From contig JALOQF010000025.1 in the NCBI GenBank assembly GCA_025459425.1, positions 1-35,291 on the forward strand: a stretch of 35,291 bases of DNA, in the 5' to 3' direction. Shown piece after piece: positions 7,470 to 16,731 of this stretch. A model generated the notes under the pieces. It had not been told where the DNA came from. It ran no database searches and saw nothing but the letters and a program-made list of their open reading frames with translations. Numbering within the stretch: position 1 is the first letter of the stretch; every line of letters starts with the position of its first letter. The DNA is from Myxococcaceae bacterium (lineage in GTDB: Bacteria; Myxococcota; Myxococcia; Myxococcales; Myxococcaceae). The position numbers were made by a program, and so were the translations under genes.

Positions 7470-8024
7470 ATGGAATGGCAGTACAGCGGTGTGGGTCTCA
7501 AGGCGCTCGTCGAGGTGTTGCGGGCGCGCCCCGACGTCGAGCAGGTGTTCGCCCGGGTGTCGCCTGCCACGCGCGAGGCGCTCGAGCGCCCGTCACTGTC
7601 GAAGTGGCACGACGGCGCCGTCATCTTCGACGTCACCCTCGCGATGGACGCGGTGATGGGCGGCGACGCCATCGAGGCCGTTTACTACGAGCACGTGCGC
7701 CGCAGCATCGGCCCCCTGATGGCGCCCTTCGTCAAGGTGGCGCTCTCGCTCGCCGGCAACGACCCCCGCACCATCTTCAAGCGCATGGACGGCATGATGG
7801 GCTCGGTGGTGAAGGGCGTGGCCTCGGCCTGGAGCGAGACGACGCCGACCGCCGGCGTGCTGACGTTGACCCACCGTGACGAGGTGAAGGTGCCGTCGGT
7901 GCGCGCGTGGGCCGGTGTGCTGCGGTACCCGTTCGACCTCTGCGAGGTGAAGGGCACCGTCCGGCCCAGGCTCGACGGGTTCGACGGCCACCACCTCGTC
8001 TACGACCTCGCCTGGACGCGCTGA
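7470..8024 (+). CDS. DUF2378-like (myxobacterial TIGR02265-type) protein
   Basis: A 184-residue soluble protein. The layout resembles the DUF2378 paralogous family that is expanded in Myxococcales: an N-terminal segment with a 'xxxP..KWHDGAVIFDVTLAM' helix, a central helix (IEAVYYEHVRRSIGPLMAPF), a 'DPRTIFKRMDGMM' segment and a C-terminal beta region. The name rests on pattern, not on a diagnostic motif, so an unclassified protein is the alternative. The ATG at 7470 is divergent from the DUF1801-like gene with 33 bases between them. No clear Shine-Dalgarno sequence is visible. The gene ends in the palindrome TGACGTCA, which also supplies the stop of tamB on the other strand. Confidence 0.6.
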   Translation: MEWQYSGVGLKALVEVLRARPDVEQVFARVSPATREALERPSLSKWHDGAVIFDVTLAMDAVMGGDAIEAVYYEHVRRSIGPLMAPFVKVALSLAGNDPRTIFKRMDGMMGSVVKGVASAWSETTPTAGVLTLTHRDEVKVPSVRAWAGVLRYPFDLCEVKGTVRPRLDGFDGHHLVYDLAWTR

Positions 8025-8026
8025 CG

Positions 8027-11000
8027 TCACCAGTCCCGGCTCCAGACGACGTCGGCGCCGGCCGCTGGGGCGTCGCCAGCGGTGGCCTCGAGGCAGACGT
8101 TCTTCGACACCTGGAGCTCGAGCCGCCCGGCGTGGGTGTTCTCGCCGCGCGCCTTGTTCGCGCCCGGCTGGAACGTGTAGCCGAGGTACAGGCTGTCAGA
8201 GAGGTACTTGCCCACCTCGACGCGGGTCGACGCGAGGCCCTCGCTGCCGGTGTCGATGGAGACGACGTCGACGATGTCGATGGGCAGCTTCTTCAGCAGC
8301 GCGTTCTTCAGCTCGTTCGCCGCGAGGGAGCCGACGACCGACACGGCCTGCTCGGCGGTGATGGAGGTGCCCGAGGAGCGGCGCAGGTCTCGTCGCCCCG
8401 TGGCCAGCAGCGTGTAGATGTCCGACTCGCTCATCGGCGGGTCGCTCGACACCTTGATGGTGACGTCCTTCCCCCGGCCGGTCGCCGACACCACCACCTT
8501 CACCTTCTCGCGCTCGTTCGTGTGCTCGGCGCGCACGTTCACCAGCGGCTGCGTCGCCGGGCCCGTGAAGCGCACCGTCGACTCGGCCCGCTGCCCGCCC
8601 GGCGCGATGCGGTTCACCTTGAACTCGCGCCCGATGACGTCGATGCGCCCGCCGAGCACCTGCGCTTCGCCGAAGAGCTGCGTCGTGTCGGCGTACTCGA
8701 CGCGGAAGCCGTCCGAGAGGCCGAGCTCGACGTTGAGGTCGGTCGAGCGCACCCAGAGGTTCCGCGGCGCGACGAGCTGGGCGCGCCAGGTGCGGGCCGG
8801 GCTGCCGGTGGCCACGGGCGTGTCAGCGCGACGCCGGCCTGCCACCACGCGCCCGCCCCTGACGAGCACGAGGTCGTCCGGGCGCTCGAGGTCCTGCACG
8901 TCCTTGCGCTTCACCTCGGGGAGCTCGACGTCGACGCGGCCCAGCTCGACCGACGACAGGTCGACCAGCGTGGGGGTGACGTCGCCCTCGAGCTTCACCT
9001 TCGCCGAGACGATGGCCATCAGCTGGTCGTCGGTGACGACCGAGAAGCGCGCCGCGGTGGCGCTGCTGCGCACCCGCCAGGCCCCGCTCGCCTGCCGCTG
9101 GGCCGACGAGGGGTCGAGCACCAGGCTGCCGCTGCCGGAGCGCACCGACAGCGTCTTCACGTCGAGGCGCTCGTTGGTGACGCCGACGTCGACGTCGATG
9201 TCGCGGAAGTCTCCGAAGCTGGCGAGGGCGAGGCGACCGCGATGCCAGCTCACCGTGCCGCTGACGTCGGCTGCGCCCAGGGTGCCCGTGACGCGGAAGC
9301 GCTCGAGGTCGAGCTGGCCGCCCACCGTGCGCACCATCGGCGTGACGCCCGACAGGAAGCCCAGGTCGAAGGCCGAGGCGGTGAGGGCGAGGTCGACGGG
9401 CACGGTGGCGACGTCGAGGCCCGAGCGCAGCAGGGTGATGGACGGGTCGAGGCCGATGCGCCCCGTCGCGCGCAGCTCGCTGTTGCCCGCCGCCTTGAGC
9501 GTCATCGACACCGTCTGGGCCTGGCCCTGCGTGCGACTCACCAGCCGCGCCTGGCCGAGGGGCACCTTGCCGAACGAGAGGTTCTGCACCGTGGCGTCGA
9601 GCGACACCGTCGGGTCGTTCAGCGTGCCCTTCACGCCCAGGTCGACGCTCACCGAGCCGGTCGCCACCACGTCGTCGTCTCGCCGGGGCAGGAAGCGGCC
9701 CAGCGGCATCGGGGCGAGCGACAGCCGCGCCGAGACCTGCTCGGCGCCGAGGGTGTCGATGGCCTGCAGGCGTTGGAGCGGCGCGTCGACGAAGGCCTCG
9801 AGCTCGAACAGCGGCCGCTGGCTGAGGCGCCCCGAGCCCGCCAGCCGCGTCAGCGTGTCCGACAGCGTGAGCTCGAGCGCACCGTCGAGGTCCTCGAGGG
9901 GCGGCGCCTCGACGCCCTTCCATGTCAGGCGCAGCAGCCCGCGCGGGTCGTCGAGGCTGCCCGAGAGTGAAGCCGACAGCGTGGCGCGCCCGGTGACACC
10001 GTCGAGGCCTGGCACACCGAGCGGGTGGAGCACGTCGAGCGAGAGGTCGGCGACCTCGGCCGTCGCGGTCAGCGGGAGCCCCCGCGCCTGGTCGAGGCTC
10101 GGCCACGCGCGGCGCAGCGAGCGGACCGAGAGCGGCGTCTCGACCGACGCCCGCACGGCGGCGCCCTGCGCGCGGGTGGTGCCGGTGAAGGTCAGCCGGC
10201 CGTCGTCGCCGCTCGTCGCGCCGAGCACCAGGGCCTCGAGCCGAACGCTCTTCTGGAGCCGGCCCGTGGGCGTCACCGTCACCAGCGGGCTCTCGATGGC
10301 CAGCGAGAGGCCCGGGTCGCTGGCCGGCCCCTGCAGTGAGACGCGGCCCGCCAGGGTTCCGGTGATGGGCCAGGTCTGCGCGAGCCACGATTGCACCGCC
10401 TCGAGGCTCACGTCGTGGAAGGAAGCGGTGACCGCCAGCGGCGCCGGGCCGTCGCCCATCACGGCCGTCAGCGGCACGTCGAAGGTGGCGTCGAAGGCGC
10501 CGAGCGAGCTCACCAGCGCCAACGTGCCCTTCGCCTGGTCAGCGACGAAGGTGCCGTCGAGCGCTCCGGTGATGCCGGTGACGCCCTTCACCGAGACGTC
10601 CTGCGCACGCACTGCCGCGGCGCCATCGGGGCGGGGCAGCCGGCCCGTCGCCGAGGCGGTGCCCGAGACCCGGCCTGCGAGGCCCAGGCTGCGGGGCACC
10701 AGCACCTGGGGAAGTCGGCCGAGGTCGAGGTCGGTGACGGTGAGGGCCGCGTCGACTACGTCGCGCCGCAGTCGCCCACGCACCTCGAGCCGCTGGCCCT
10801 TCGAGGCGACGACGAGGGGATCGAGCTCGAGGCCGGGGGACCACCGCAGGTGGGTCGGCGCCTCGAGCGCCCAGACGGAAGTTGCGTCGTCGAGCCGGAG
10901 TGACGCGAGCGCGAGGCCCGTGCCATCGGCCTCGAGCGTTCCGCCCGCGGTGAGCGTCAGGTCGCCCAGGCCCTTCGTCGCCAACGTCAGCGAGAGCTCA

Positions 11001-12526
11001 CGGCCGTGCGTGCCGACGTCGGCGCGAAGCTCGTCGAGCTGGCGGCCCGAGACCGACAGCTCCCGCGCCACGAGTCGCGCGCTGGCATCGAGCGGCGCGC
11101 TCACGTCGGGGACGGTGAGGTCGAGGTCGACGCTCGAGGTCGAGAGCGTGGCGACCCGGAGCTTCGAGAGCGTGCCCTGCGCGGTGAGGCGGGGTCGGCG
11201 CAGCGGGCCCGAGAGCGAGACGGAAAGCGTCCCGGCGCCGCCGAGCGTCGGAGGCCGGGTGCCGGTGAACTCGACGAGCGTCCGGTCGAGGCGTGAGAGG
11301 TCGGTCGCCTCGAGCGTTCCCGTCAGGGCGAGCGCCGTCGCCGACGCCCGGCCCGACAGCGAGGCGCTCGCGCCGGGCACCACCGCGCGGGCCGCGTGGA
11401 CGGTGAGGGCGCCGGCCTTCGCGGCGACGTCGAGTGCCACCCTCGCCAGCTCGGCGCCGTCGGGCGTCTGCCAGCGCCCCGAGGCCTCGAGGGCGCCGGT
11501 CAGCCCCTCGAGCGAGAGGTCGCTCGCCGAGGCGGTGGCCGTGACCGAGAGCCGTGAGGGCTTGCCGCCGTCGACACACTCGGCCAGGTCGATGCCGTTG
11601 GCTTCGACGCGCACGGACTCGATGGTCTGGCGCTCGAGGTCGAAGCGGCCCTTCACGGTGGCCGTCGCTGCCCCGCTCGTGAGCACGAGGTCGGCCTGTC
11701 TGGGAGACACCCGCCCCGTGGCCTTCACGGCGCGCGGGAGCAGCCCTTCCCGCGTCAGGGCGTTCACGAGCGCGGGCGTCAGCGTCAGCTCGTCGACCTC
11801 GGCCTCGAGCGTCGGCCAGTCGACCCGGGCCTTCAGCGTGTCGTCGCCCACCCGCAGTTGGGTCTCGACGCGCACCTGATTCGGCGCCGGGCTCGTGGAG
11901 GACAGCGCCAGCGTCACCGGGCCCGCGATGGGTGCCGTCGCGGTGCCCGCGAGGGCGAGTGACGTGACGGCGGTGAGGGGGCCGGTGGTGACGACGGCGT
12001 TCCCCGAGCCCTCGAGGCCCTCGACGCGAATCGTGCGGGCGCCGTCGGCGTACGACACCTCGCCGGCCTCGATGGTCAGGCCCTCGAGCGAGAGGCGCAG
12101 CGGCTTCGAGGGGCCCCCGGGGGCGTCATCGCGGCTCGCGAGCGCGCGCTGCAGGTTGAGGCCTCGCGCGTCGCGCGAAAGCGTCACCCGTGGCCGGGTC
12201 AAGCGCACCTCGGACAGGCGGAAGTCACGTTGCGAGGCGGCCACGAGGTCGACGTCGAGCTCGACGCGTGCCACCTCGGCCACCAGCTCTCCCTCGGGCG
12301 TGAAGAGCTTCACGTCGGTCAACACGAGGTGTCCGCCCGCGAGGTCGATGCTTCCGAAGTCGAGGCGCCCCGCGATGGCGGCCGCCGATGCGTCCACCAC
12401 CTTTCGCCGCACGAAGTCCTGGCCGCCGCTGCTGCGCAGCCACCCGAGGCCCACCACGAGCACGAGCCCGAGGAGCAGCAGCACCACCAGCAGGGCCCAG
12501 CCGAGCCGCTTCAGCGCGCGCCGCAC
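8027..12526 (-). CDS. tamB: TamB-family translocation/assembly protein (DUF490)
   Basis: A 1499-residue protein with an N-terminal membrane anchor (~8-30, WALLVVLLLLGLVLVVGLGW), a very long series of beta-rich repeats typical of AsmA/TamB bridge proteins, and a C-terminal DUF490/TamB domain (from ~1230), including FGEAQVLGGRIDVIGREFKV and the SESDIYTLLATGRRD motif. TamB proteins span the periplasm from the inner membrane to an Omp85 partner and are implicated in lipid transport and outer-membrane assembly. The length is slightly above E. coli TamB (1259). The GTG start follows directly after the stop codon of the upstream tamA-like gene with no base between, implying translational coupling. 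Codon use matches its neighbours. Confidence 0.95.
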   Translation of the reverse strand: MRRALKRLGWALLVVLLLLGLVLVVGLGWLRSSGGQDFVRRKVVDASAAAIAGRLDFGSIDLAGGHLVLTDVKLFTPEGELVAEVARVELDVDLVAASQRDFRLSEVRLTRPRVTLSRDARGLNLQRALASRDDAPGGPSKPLRLSLEGLTIEAGEVSYADGARTIRVEGLEGSGNAVVTTGPLTAVTSLALAGTATAPIAGPVTLALSSTSPAPNQVRVETQLRVGDDTLKARVDWPTLEAEVDELTLTPALVNALTREGLLPRAVKATGRVSPRQADLVLTSGAATATVKGRFDLERQTIESVRVEANGIDLAECVDGGKPSRLSVTATASASDLSLEGLTGALEASGRWQTPDGAELARVALDVAAKAGALTVHAARAVVPGASASLSGRASATALALTGTLEATDLSRLDRTLVEFTGTRPPTLGGAGTLSVSLSGPLRRPRLTAQGTLSKLRVATLSTSSVDLDLTVPDVSAPLDASARLVARELSVSGRQLDELRADVGTHGRELSLTLATKGLGDLTLTAGGTLEADGTGLALASLRLDDATSVWALEAPTHLRWSPGLELDPLVVASKGQRLEVRGRLRRDVVDAALTVTDLDLGRLPQVLVPRSLGLAGRVSGTASATGRLPRPDGAAAVRAQDVSVKGVTGITGALDGTFVADQAKGTLALVSSLGAFDATFDVPLTAVMGDGPAPLAVTASFHDVSLEAVQSWLAQTWPITGTLAGRVSLQGPASDPGLSLAIESPLVTVTPTGRLQKSVRLEALVLGATSGDDGRLTFTGTTRAQGAAVRASVETPLSVRSLRRAWPSLDQARGLPLTATAEVADLSLDVLHPLGVPGLDGVTGRATLSASLSGSLDDPRGLLRLTWKGVEAPPLEDLDGALELTLSDTLTRLAGSGRLSQRPLFELEAFVDAPLQRLQAIDTLGAEQVSARLSLAPMPLGRFLPRRDDDVVATGSVSVDLGVKGTLNDPTVSLDATVQNLSFGKVPLGQARLVSRTQGQAQTVSMTLKAAGNSELRATGRIGLDPSITLLRSGLDVATVPVDLALTASAFDLGFLSGVTPMVRTVGGQLDLERFRVTGTLGAADVSGTVSWHRGRLALASFGDFRDIDVDVGVTNERLDVKTLSVRSGSGSLVLDPSSAQRQASGAWRVRSSATAARFSVVTDDQLMAIVSAKVKLEGDVTPTLVDLSSVELGRVDVELPEVKRKDVQDLERPDDLVLVRGGRVVAGRRRADTPVATGSPARTWRAQLVAPRNLWVRSTDLNVELGLSDGFRVEYADTTQLFGEAQVLGGRIDVIGREFKVNRIAPGGQRAESTVRFTGPATQPLVNVRAEHTNEREKVKVVVSATGRGKDVTIKVSSDPPMSESDIYTLLATGRRDLRRSSGTSITAEQAVSVVGSLAANELKNALLKKLPIDIVDVVSIDTGSEGLASTRVEVGKYLSDSLYLGYTFQPGANKARGENTHAGRLELQVSKNVCLEATAGDAPAAGADVVWSRDW

Positions 12527-14719
12527 CTAGAAGGCCTCGCCGATGGAGAGGTGGAAGGTGCACACGCTGTCCGGCGCGCCCGCGTAGGTGGTGGAGCCGC
12601 TCGCGCCCAGATTGAAGAAGCAGCCCGACTGCGTGAAGTACGCCGGCTGGCCCGGGTCCTTCGGCAGCAAGGGGCCCCCGATGAAGGGCAGGCGGAAGGC
12701 GACGTCGCTCCGAATGGGCCCGAGCGGCGTGCGGTAGCGAACGCCGAAGCCCACCGCGGTGTAGAGGCTGGTGGCCAGGTTGGTGGCGGGGCCCAGGGGC
12801 TCGGCCGTCACCAGGCCCGAGTCGACGAAGACGGCCAGCGTCAGCGTGTCGGTGACGTCGACGCGGAACTCGAGCGAGGCCTCGAGCAGGCCGTCGCCGC
12901 CGATGGGTACCGTGGCGCCGAGCGGGCCGACGAGACAGTCACCTGCGGCGTTGCGCTGACACAGCGGCTGCCCGTCGAGGCCGAGCTCGTTCGAGGGCAG
13001 GGGCCCCGTGCCGAGGGGCACCACCGCCATGGGAGACAGCCGCCGCTGGTTGAAGCCACGCATGTACGCGCCGCCAGAGAAGAACCGCGCGACGATGGGC
13101 GTCTCGCCGCCACCGAATCCAACCAGCGTGCCGGCCCTCAGCTTCCCGGCGAGGGTGAACTGTCTGCTCGCCCCGAAGCTGACGTACCCGCGCGCCTCGG
13201 GCAGCAGACGGATGAAGGGCGTGAAGCGCGTCGTCTGCGAGAGCCCGGCCTGCGCCGAGGCCGAGAGGAAGAAGCCGCTGCGGGGCGCCAGCCGGTCGTC
13301 ACGGCGGTCGTACTCGACGGTGAGGTCGGTGAACCCCACCACACAGAGCGCGGGGAACGTGGGGCAGCCGAGCGCCGCGCTGGGAGCGCCGCCAGTGGCC
13401 ATCTGCTGCACCTCGCTCTGCAGCAGGTAGGTGTTGGCGTTCACCGACGGGTAGACGAGCCAGTTGGCGGTGGGGCGCCACACGAAGCCCAGCTTCAGCT
13501 CACCGCCGAAGTAGTTGAAGGCGTTGTCCAGCACGCGCGACAGCTCGAGCGAGGTGGTGAGCGAGACGGTGCGGGTGTTGAAGACGCGCGGCACCTCGTA
13601 CTGCACGTTGAGGCTTCCGACGGGGCCGTGGTTGGTGCCGCCTTCGCCCGAGGCCTCGCGGCGGATGAACTCGGGCAGGTTGGGCAGCACCGCGTAGCCG
13701 AGCCGCGCCTTGAGCGTCAGCTTGTCGAGGAGCGCGCCCTTCGAGAGCAGCTTCGCGAAGCCCAGGTTCCGGTCGACGTACTCGTAGAAGACGCGCACCT
13801 CGTTGCGAATGAGGTCTCCGCCGGCGCCGCCGCCCCAGCGCTGGCTGTGAAAGGGCGCCTCGCGGGCGTCGATGATGATGGGCAGGGTGCCGGTCGTCGG
13901 GTCTGGAATGCCGCGGTTCACCTTCACCGCGCTGAAGACGCCCATCTGGAAGATGCGGGCCTGCGCGTCGGCCAGCATCGAGTCCGAGTACCAGCGGCCC
14001 GGCTCGAGGTCGACCGACGCCACGTCGATGATGAGCTTCGAGGGCACCACGGCGCCGATTGGCGCGAAGACCTGGCCGATGCGATAGCGGGGCCCCGGCG
14101 TCACCTGCAGCGTGGCGTCGACGGCGGGCGCGTCGAGGTCGATGACGGCCTCTCCCACCACCTCCGCCATGGCGTACCCGGCCTCGTGGAGCGCGCTCAC
14201 CAGCGTCACCTTGTCCGCGGCCCAGTCGTCTTCGAGGAAGGTGCGGCCCTCGGAGAGCGTCAGCGCGCGGTCGAGCTTCTCGCGGTCGAGCCCCTCGAGG
14301 CCATCGAGGCCCGTGCGCGTCAACCGGCGCAGCTTCGCGGGCTTTCCTTCGAACACCTTGACCGTCAGCTTCACCGTCTGCGCCTTCGTCTCGACGACGG
14401 CGTCTTCGAGGACGCGGGCCTGGTAGTAGCCGCGGGACTCGTACACGCGGGTGAGGCGCCGCAGGTCGGCCTGCCAGGTGTTGGCGTCGAACCACTCGGT
14501 GCGGCCGACGATGGGGGTCCACCACGGCCACCAGGGAGAGGCCGAGGTGACGATGCGCGCCTTCAGGTCCTGCGCGGGCACCGCGCGCGCGCCTTCGAGG
14601 TCGAGCGAGACGACCTCGAGGGCGTCGGGGGACGGGCGCTTTCGGGCGGCGTCGACGGTGCCGCAGCCGCACATGGCGAAAAGCAGCAGCGCGACGACGC
14701 TGGACCACGGGCAACGCAT
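12527..14719 (-). CDS. tamA: Omp85-family outer-membrane protein, TamA-like
   Basis: A 730-residue protein. The signal peptide MRCPWSSVVALLLFAMCGCG may be lipidated (two Cys at its end). Three POTRA-like modules occupy ~35-280 (VVSLDLEGARAV, RLRRLTRTGLDGL, YRIGQVFAPIGAVV), matching TamA rather than the usual five of BamA. A 16-strand barrel region follows, with the conserved L6-loop motif GGAYMRGFNQRR and a C-terminal strand ending in Phe. It is expected to work with the adjacent TamB in the outer membrane. The ATG at 14719 is preferred over a GTG at 14731 because the signal peptide starts there and GGGGGTGG lies eight bases upstream. A BamA paralogue is the alternative, but the coupling with TamB argues for TamA. 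Confidence 0.9.
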   Translation of the reverse strand: MRCPWSSVVALLLFAMCGCGTVDAARKRPSPDALEVVSLDLEGARAVPAQDLKARIVTSASPWWPWWTPIVGRTEWFDANTWQADLRRLTRVYESRGYYQARVLEDAVVETKAQTVKLTVKVFEGKPAKLRRLTRTGLDGLEGLDREKLDRALTLSEGRTFLEDDWAADKVTLVSALHEAGYAMAEVVGEAVIDLDAPAVDATLQVTPGPRYRIGQVFAPIGAVVPSKLIIDVASVDLEPGRWYSDSMLADAQARIFQMGVFSAVKVNRGIPDPTTGTLPIIIDAREAPFHSQRWGGGAGGDLIRNEVRVFYEYVDRNLGFAKLLSKGALLDKLTLKARLGYAVLPNLPEFIRREASGEGGTNHGPVGSLNVQYEVPRVFNTRTVSLTTSLELSRVLDNAFNYFGGELKLGFVWRPTANWLVYPSVNANTYLLQSEVQQMATGGAPSAALGCPTFPALCVVGFTDLTVEYDRRDDRLAPRSGFFLSASAQAGLSQTTRFTPFIRLLPEARGYVSFGASRQFTLAGKLRAGTLVGFGGGETPIVARFFSGGAYMRGFNQRRLSPMAVVPLGTGPLPSNELGLDGQPLCQRNAAGDCLVGPLGATVPIGGDGLLEASLEFRVDVTDTLTLAVFVDSGLVTAEPLGPATNLATSLYTAVGFGVRYRTPLGPIRSDVAFRLPFIGGPLLPKDPGQPAYFTQSGCFFNLGASGSTTYAGAPDSVCTFHLSIGEAF

Positions 14720-14834
14720 CTTGAGGGCCACCCCCGACGTACACCGTCATGGCGTGATGGGCGAGGAAGGCTCACGCGCCGCCTCGTGATGGAGACGCTG
14801 GAACAGGGGGGACGTACGGGCCGCCGCCAGTCCG

Positions 14835-14879
14835 CCAGGGTCGGCCGCTGGCCCTGGCTCCCGAGGCCCGTGAACGGGC
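14835..14879 (-). terminator. Two hairpins between aceK and tamA, possible aceK terminator
   Basis: The 219-base gap between aceK and tamA holds two stems. CCAGGG (14835-14840) pairs with CCCTGG (14852-14857), and GCCCG (14866-14870) pairs with CGGGC (14875-14879) across a 4-base loop. They lie 60-100 bases past the aceK stop. There is no T-run. No clear promoter for tamA was recognised in the rest of the gap. Confidence 0.3.
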
Positions 14880-14938
14880 GGGTGATGGCCTTCTCCCCCA
14901 GGGCCGAGCGCACGCCGCTCTCGTTTGGTGCTCGACGT

Positions 14939-16660
14939 TCAGCCTTGCGGAAAGCGCACCGCATCGGGGTAGGGCGTGACGCGCACTGGCCGGCCCGACT
15001 CGAGGCTGGCCTTCACCTTCTTCCACCACGACGCCTCGAAGAGCTCGGGGTGCCGAACCTCGAGCACCCGCCGCACGCGCTCGTCGGTGAAGAGGAACGG
15101 GCGCCACTCTTCCGGGAAGACGTCGTGTGGGCCCACCTGGAACCAGGCCTCGCCGCGCCAGTCGTCTTCGTCGTCGCGGGCCTTCGGCAGCTCGCGGAAG
15201 TTCACCTGCGTCACCGTCTCGACCTCGTCGTAGTCGTAGAAGATGACGCGCCCCAGCCGGGTGACGCCGAAGTTCTTGTAGAGCAGGTCGCCGGCGAAGA
15301 CGTTGGCGGCGGCGAGCTCCTTCATGCAGTGGCCGAAGTCGTCGACGAGGTGCTCGAGCTCGGAGTCGCTCGCGGCGCGCAGCGCGAGGTCGAGCGGATT
15401 CATGCGGCGCTCGATGTACACGTGCTTGAACACCACCGAGTCGCCTTCCTCCGAGAGCTGCTGTGGCACCTCGCGGCGCAGCTCCTCGAGGAGCTCCGGC
15501 GACAGCCGCGCCTTCGGAATCGCCACGTCCGAGTACTCGAGCGTGTCGGCCATGCGGCCCGCGCGGTCGGCGCGCTTCACCAGCCGGTAGCGCTCCTTCA
15601 CCTGCGCGGGCGTGACGTCCTTCGGGGGCTTGGGCCGGTCACGAATGAGCTTGAAGACGTACGGGAACGACGGGAGCGTGAACACGACCATCACCAGCCC
15701 CGCGGTGCCCGGCGCGAGCGTCAGCAGGTCCGTCGAGTGCCGCAGGTGGTGCAGGAAGTCCCGGTAGAAGAGCGCCTTCGACGCCTTGCCGAAGCCGAGC
15801 ATCGCGTAGAGCTCCCACGGCGGCTTCGACGGCAGCATGCGCCGCAGGAAGTGCACCCACGTCGAAGGCACGTCGATGTCGGCCAGGAAGTACGCGCGCG
15901 TCGACGAGAACAGAATCGCGAGCAGCTTGGGGTCGAGCAGCACCGCATCGAGCACGAGCCGCCCGCGCCCGTCGTGCACGATGGGAACCACGAAGGGCAC
16001 CATCGACAGCCCGTTGAAGGCGCGGCCCACCACGTACGCTTCCTGGCCGCGGAAGAGCAGCGACTCGAGCACCTGGAGCTGGAAGTTGGGTTCGACCACG
16101 AGCGGGCGCGGCATCGCCCGACGCAGCGCGCGCACCACGTGGTTCACGTCGCGGTCGAGGTCGGCGTACGGGCGTGACAGGCCGAAGTCGAGCACCAGCT
16201 TCTTGAGCGTCGTGCGCAGGCCGGTGCGGGCCGGGTAGTAGCAGCGGTACGAGGGTTCCCAGAGGTCGAGGTATTCGGTCGACACGCTGGGCCGAACGAA
16301 CATGAAGCGGTTCTGGAAGTAGGTGCGGTACAGCACCCGCGTCGTCACCGAGTTGAAGAAGACCTCGGCGAGCTCGGGCTGCCGGTGCTCGAGGAGCAGC
16401 GCGACGTAGGCGAGCTTCACCTCGCCCCAGCGCGCGTCGGTGAAGACCTCGGGCGGGAACTCCTTCGTCAGCCGCTCGACGCACTCGACGACGCGCGTGT
16501 CGTACCAGCCGATGCGCTCGGACTGCAGCCGGCGCAGCGCGTTCCAGTCTTGCGCCTCGAAGAAGCCCTTCGCGGCGCGCCCCGTCTGCTGCATGAGGCC
16601 GTAGTGGGTCTCGAAGCCGTCGAGCATCGCTCGCGCGACGGCGGCTTCCTGCGTCTTCAT
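14939..16660 (-). CDS. aceK: Isocitrate dehydrogenase kinase/phosphatase
   Basis: A 573-residue homologue of AceK (578 in E. coli). The enzyme phosphorylates and dephosphorylates isocitrate dehydrogenase on one active site and so sends isocitrate to the TCA cycle or the glyoxylate shunt. The N-terminal regulatory half has RVVECVERL and FNSVTTRVLYRTYFQNRFMF; the kinase half has the nucleotide loop region VFKLIRDRPKPPKD and the active-site block AGDLLYKNFGVTRLG-(3 residues)-YDYDE. Aligned to E. coli, D457, K461, N462 and D475 are all present. Taking the ATG at 16660 puts the catalytic Asp at 458, nearly the E. coli number, so this start is preferred to a GTG at 16687. No isocitrate lyase, malate synthase or icd gene is in the window. 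Confidence 0.96.
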   Translation of the reverse strand: MKTQEAAVARAMLDGFETHYGLMQQTGRAAKGFFEAQDWNALRRLQSERIGWYDTRVVECVERLTKEFPPEVFTDARWGEVKLAYVALLLEHRQPELAEVFFNSVTTRVLYRTYFQNRFMFVRPSVSTEYLDLWEPSYRCYYPARTGLRTTLKKLVLDFGLSRPYADLDRDVNHVVRALRRAMPRPLVVEPNFQLQVLESLLFRGQEAYVVGRAFNGLSMVPFVVPIVHDGRGRLVLDAVLLDPKLLAILFSSTRAYFLADIDVPSTWVHFLRRMLPSKPPWELYAMLGFGKASKALFYRDFLHHLRHSTDLLTLAPGTAGLVMVVFTLPSFPYVFKLIRDRPKPPKDVTPAQVKERYRLVKRADRAGRMADTLEYSDVAIPKARLSPELLEELRREVPQQLSEEGDSVVFKHVYIERRMNPLDLALRAASDSELEHLVDDFGHCMKELAAANVFAGDLLYKNFGVTRLGRVIFYDYDEVETVTQVNFRELPKARDDEDDWRGEAWFQVGPHDVFPEEWRPFLFTDERVRRVLEVRHPELFEASWWKKVKASLESGRPVRVTPYPDAVRFPQG

Positions 16661-16731
16661 CGTCTGCACGGCGCCGCACTTCAGCACAGCGTGGGATGGA
16701 CTTTGCGAGCTTCGTCATTCAAGACCGGGGC

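Noticed and set aside
8418..11879. A 1153-codon plus-strand open frame opposite tamB
   Set aside because: Its translation is Ser/Arg/Thr-rich low-complexity sequence without any domain, and tamB on the other strand has membrane anchor, repeats and DUF490 domain. High GC makes stop codons rare on the opposite strand.
12230..16177. A 1315-codon plus-strand open frame opposite tamA and aceK
   Set aside because: It spans two real genes of known families and the gap between them. The translation is His/Arg/Glu/Ala-rich with no fold.
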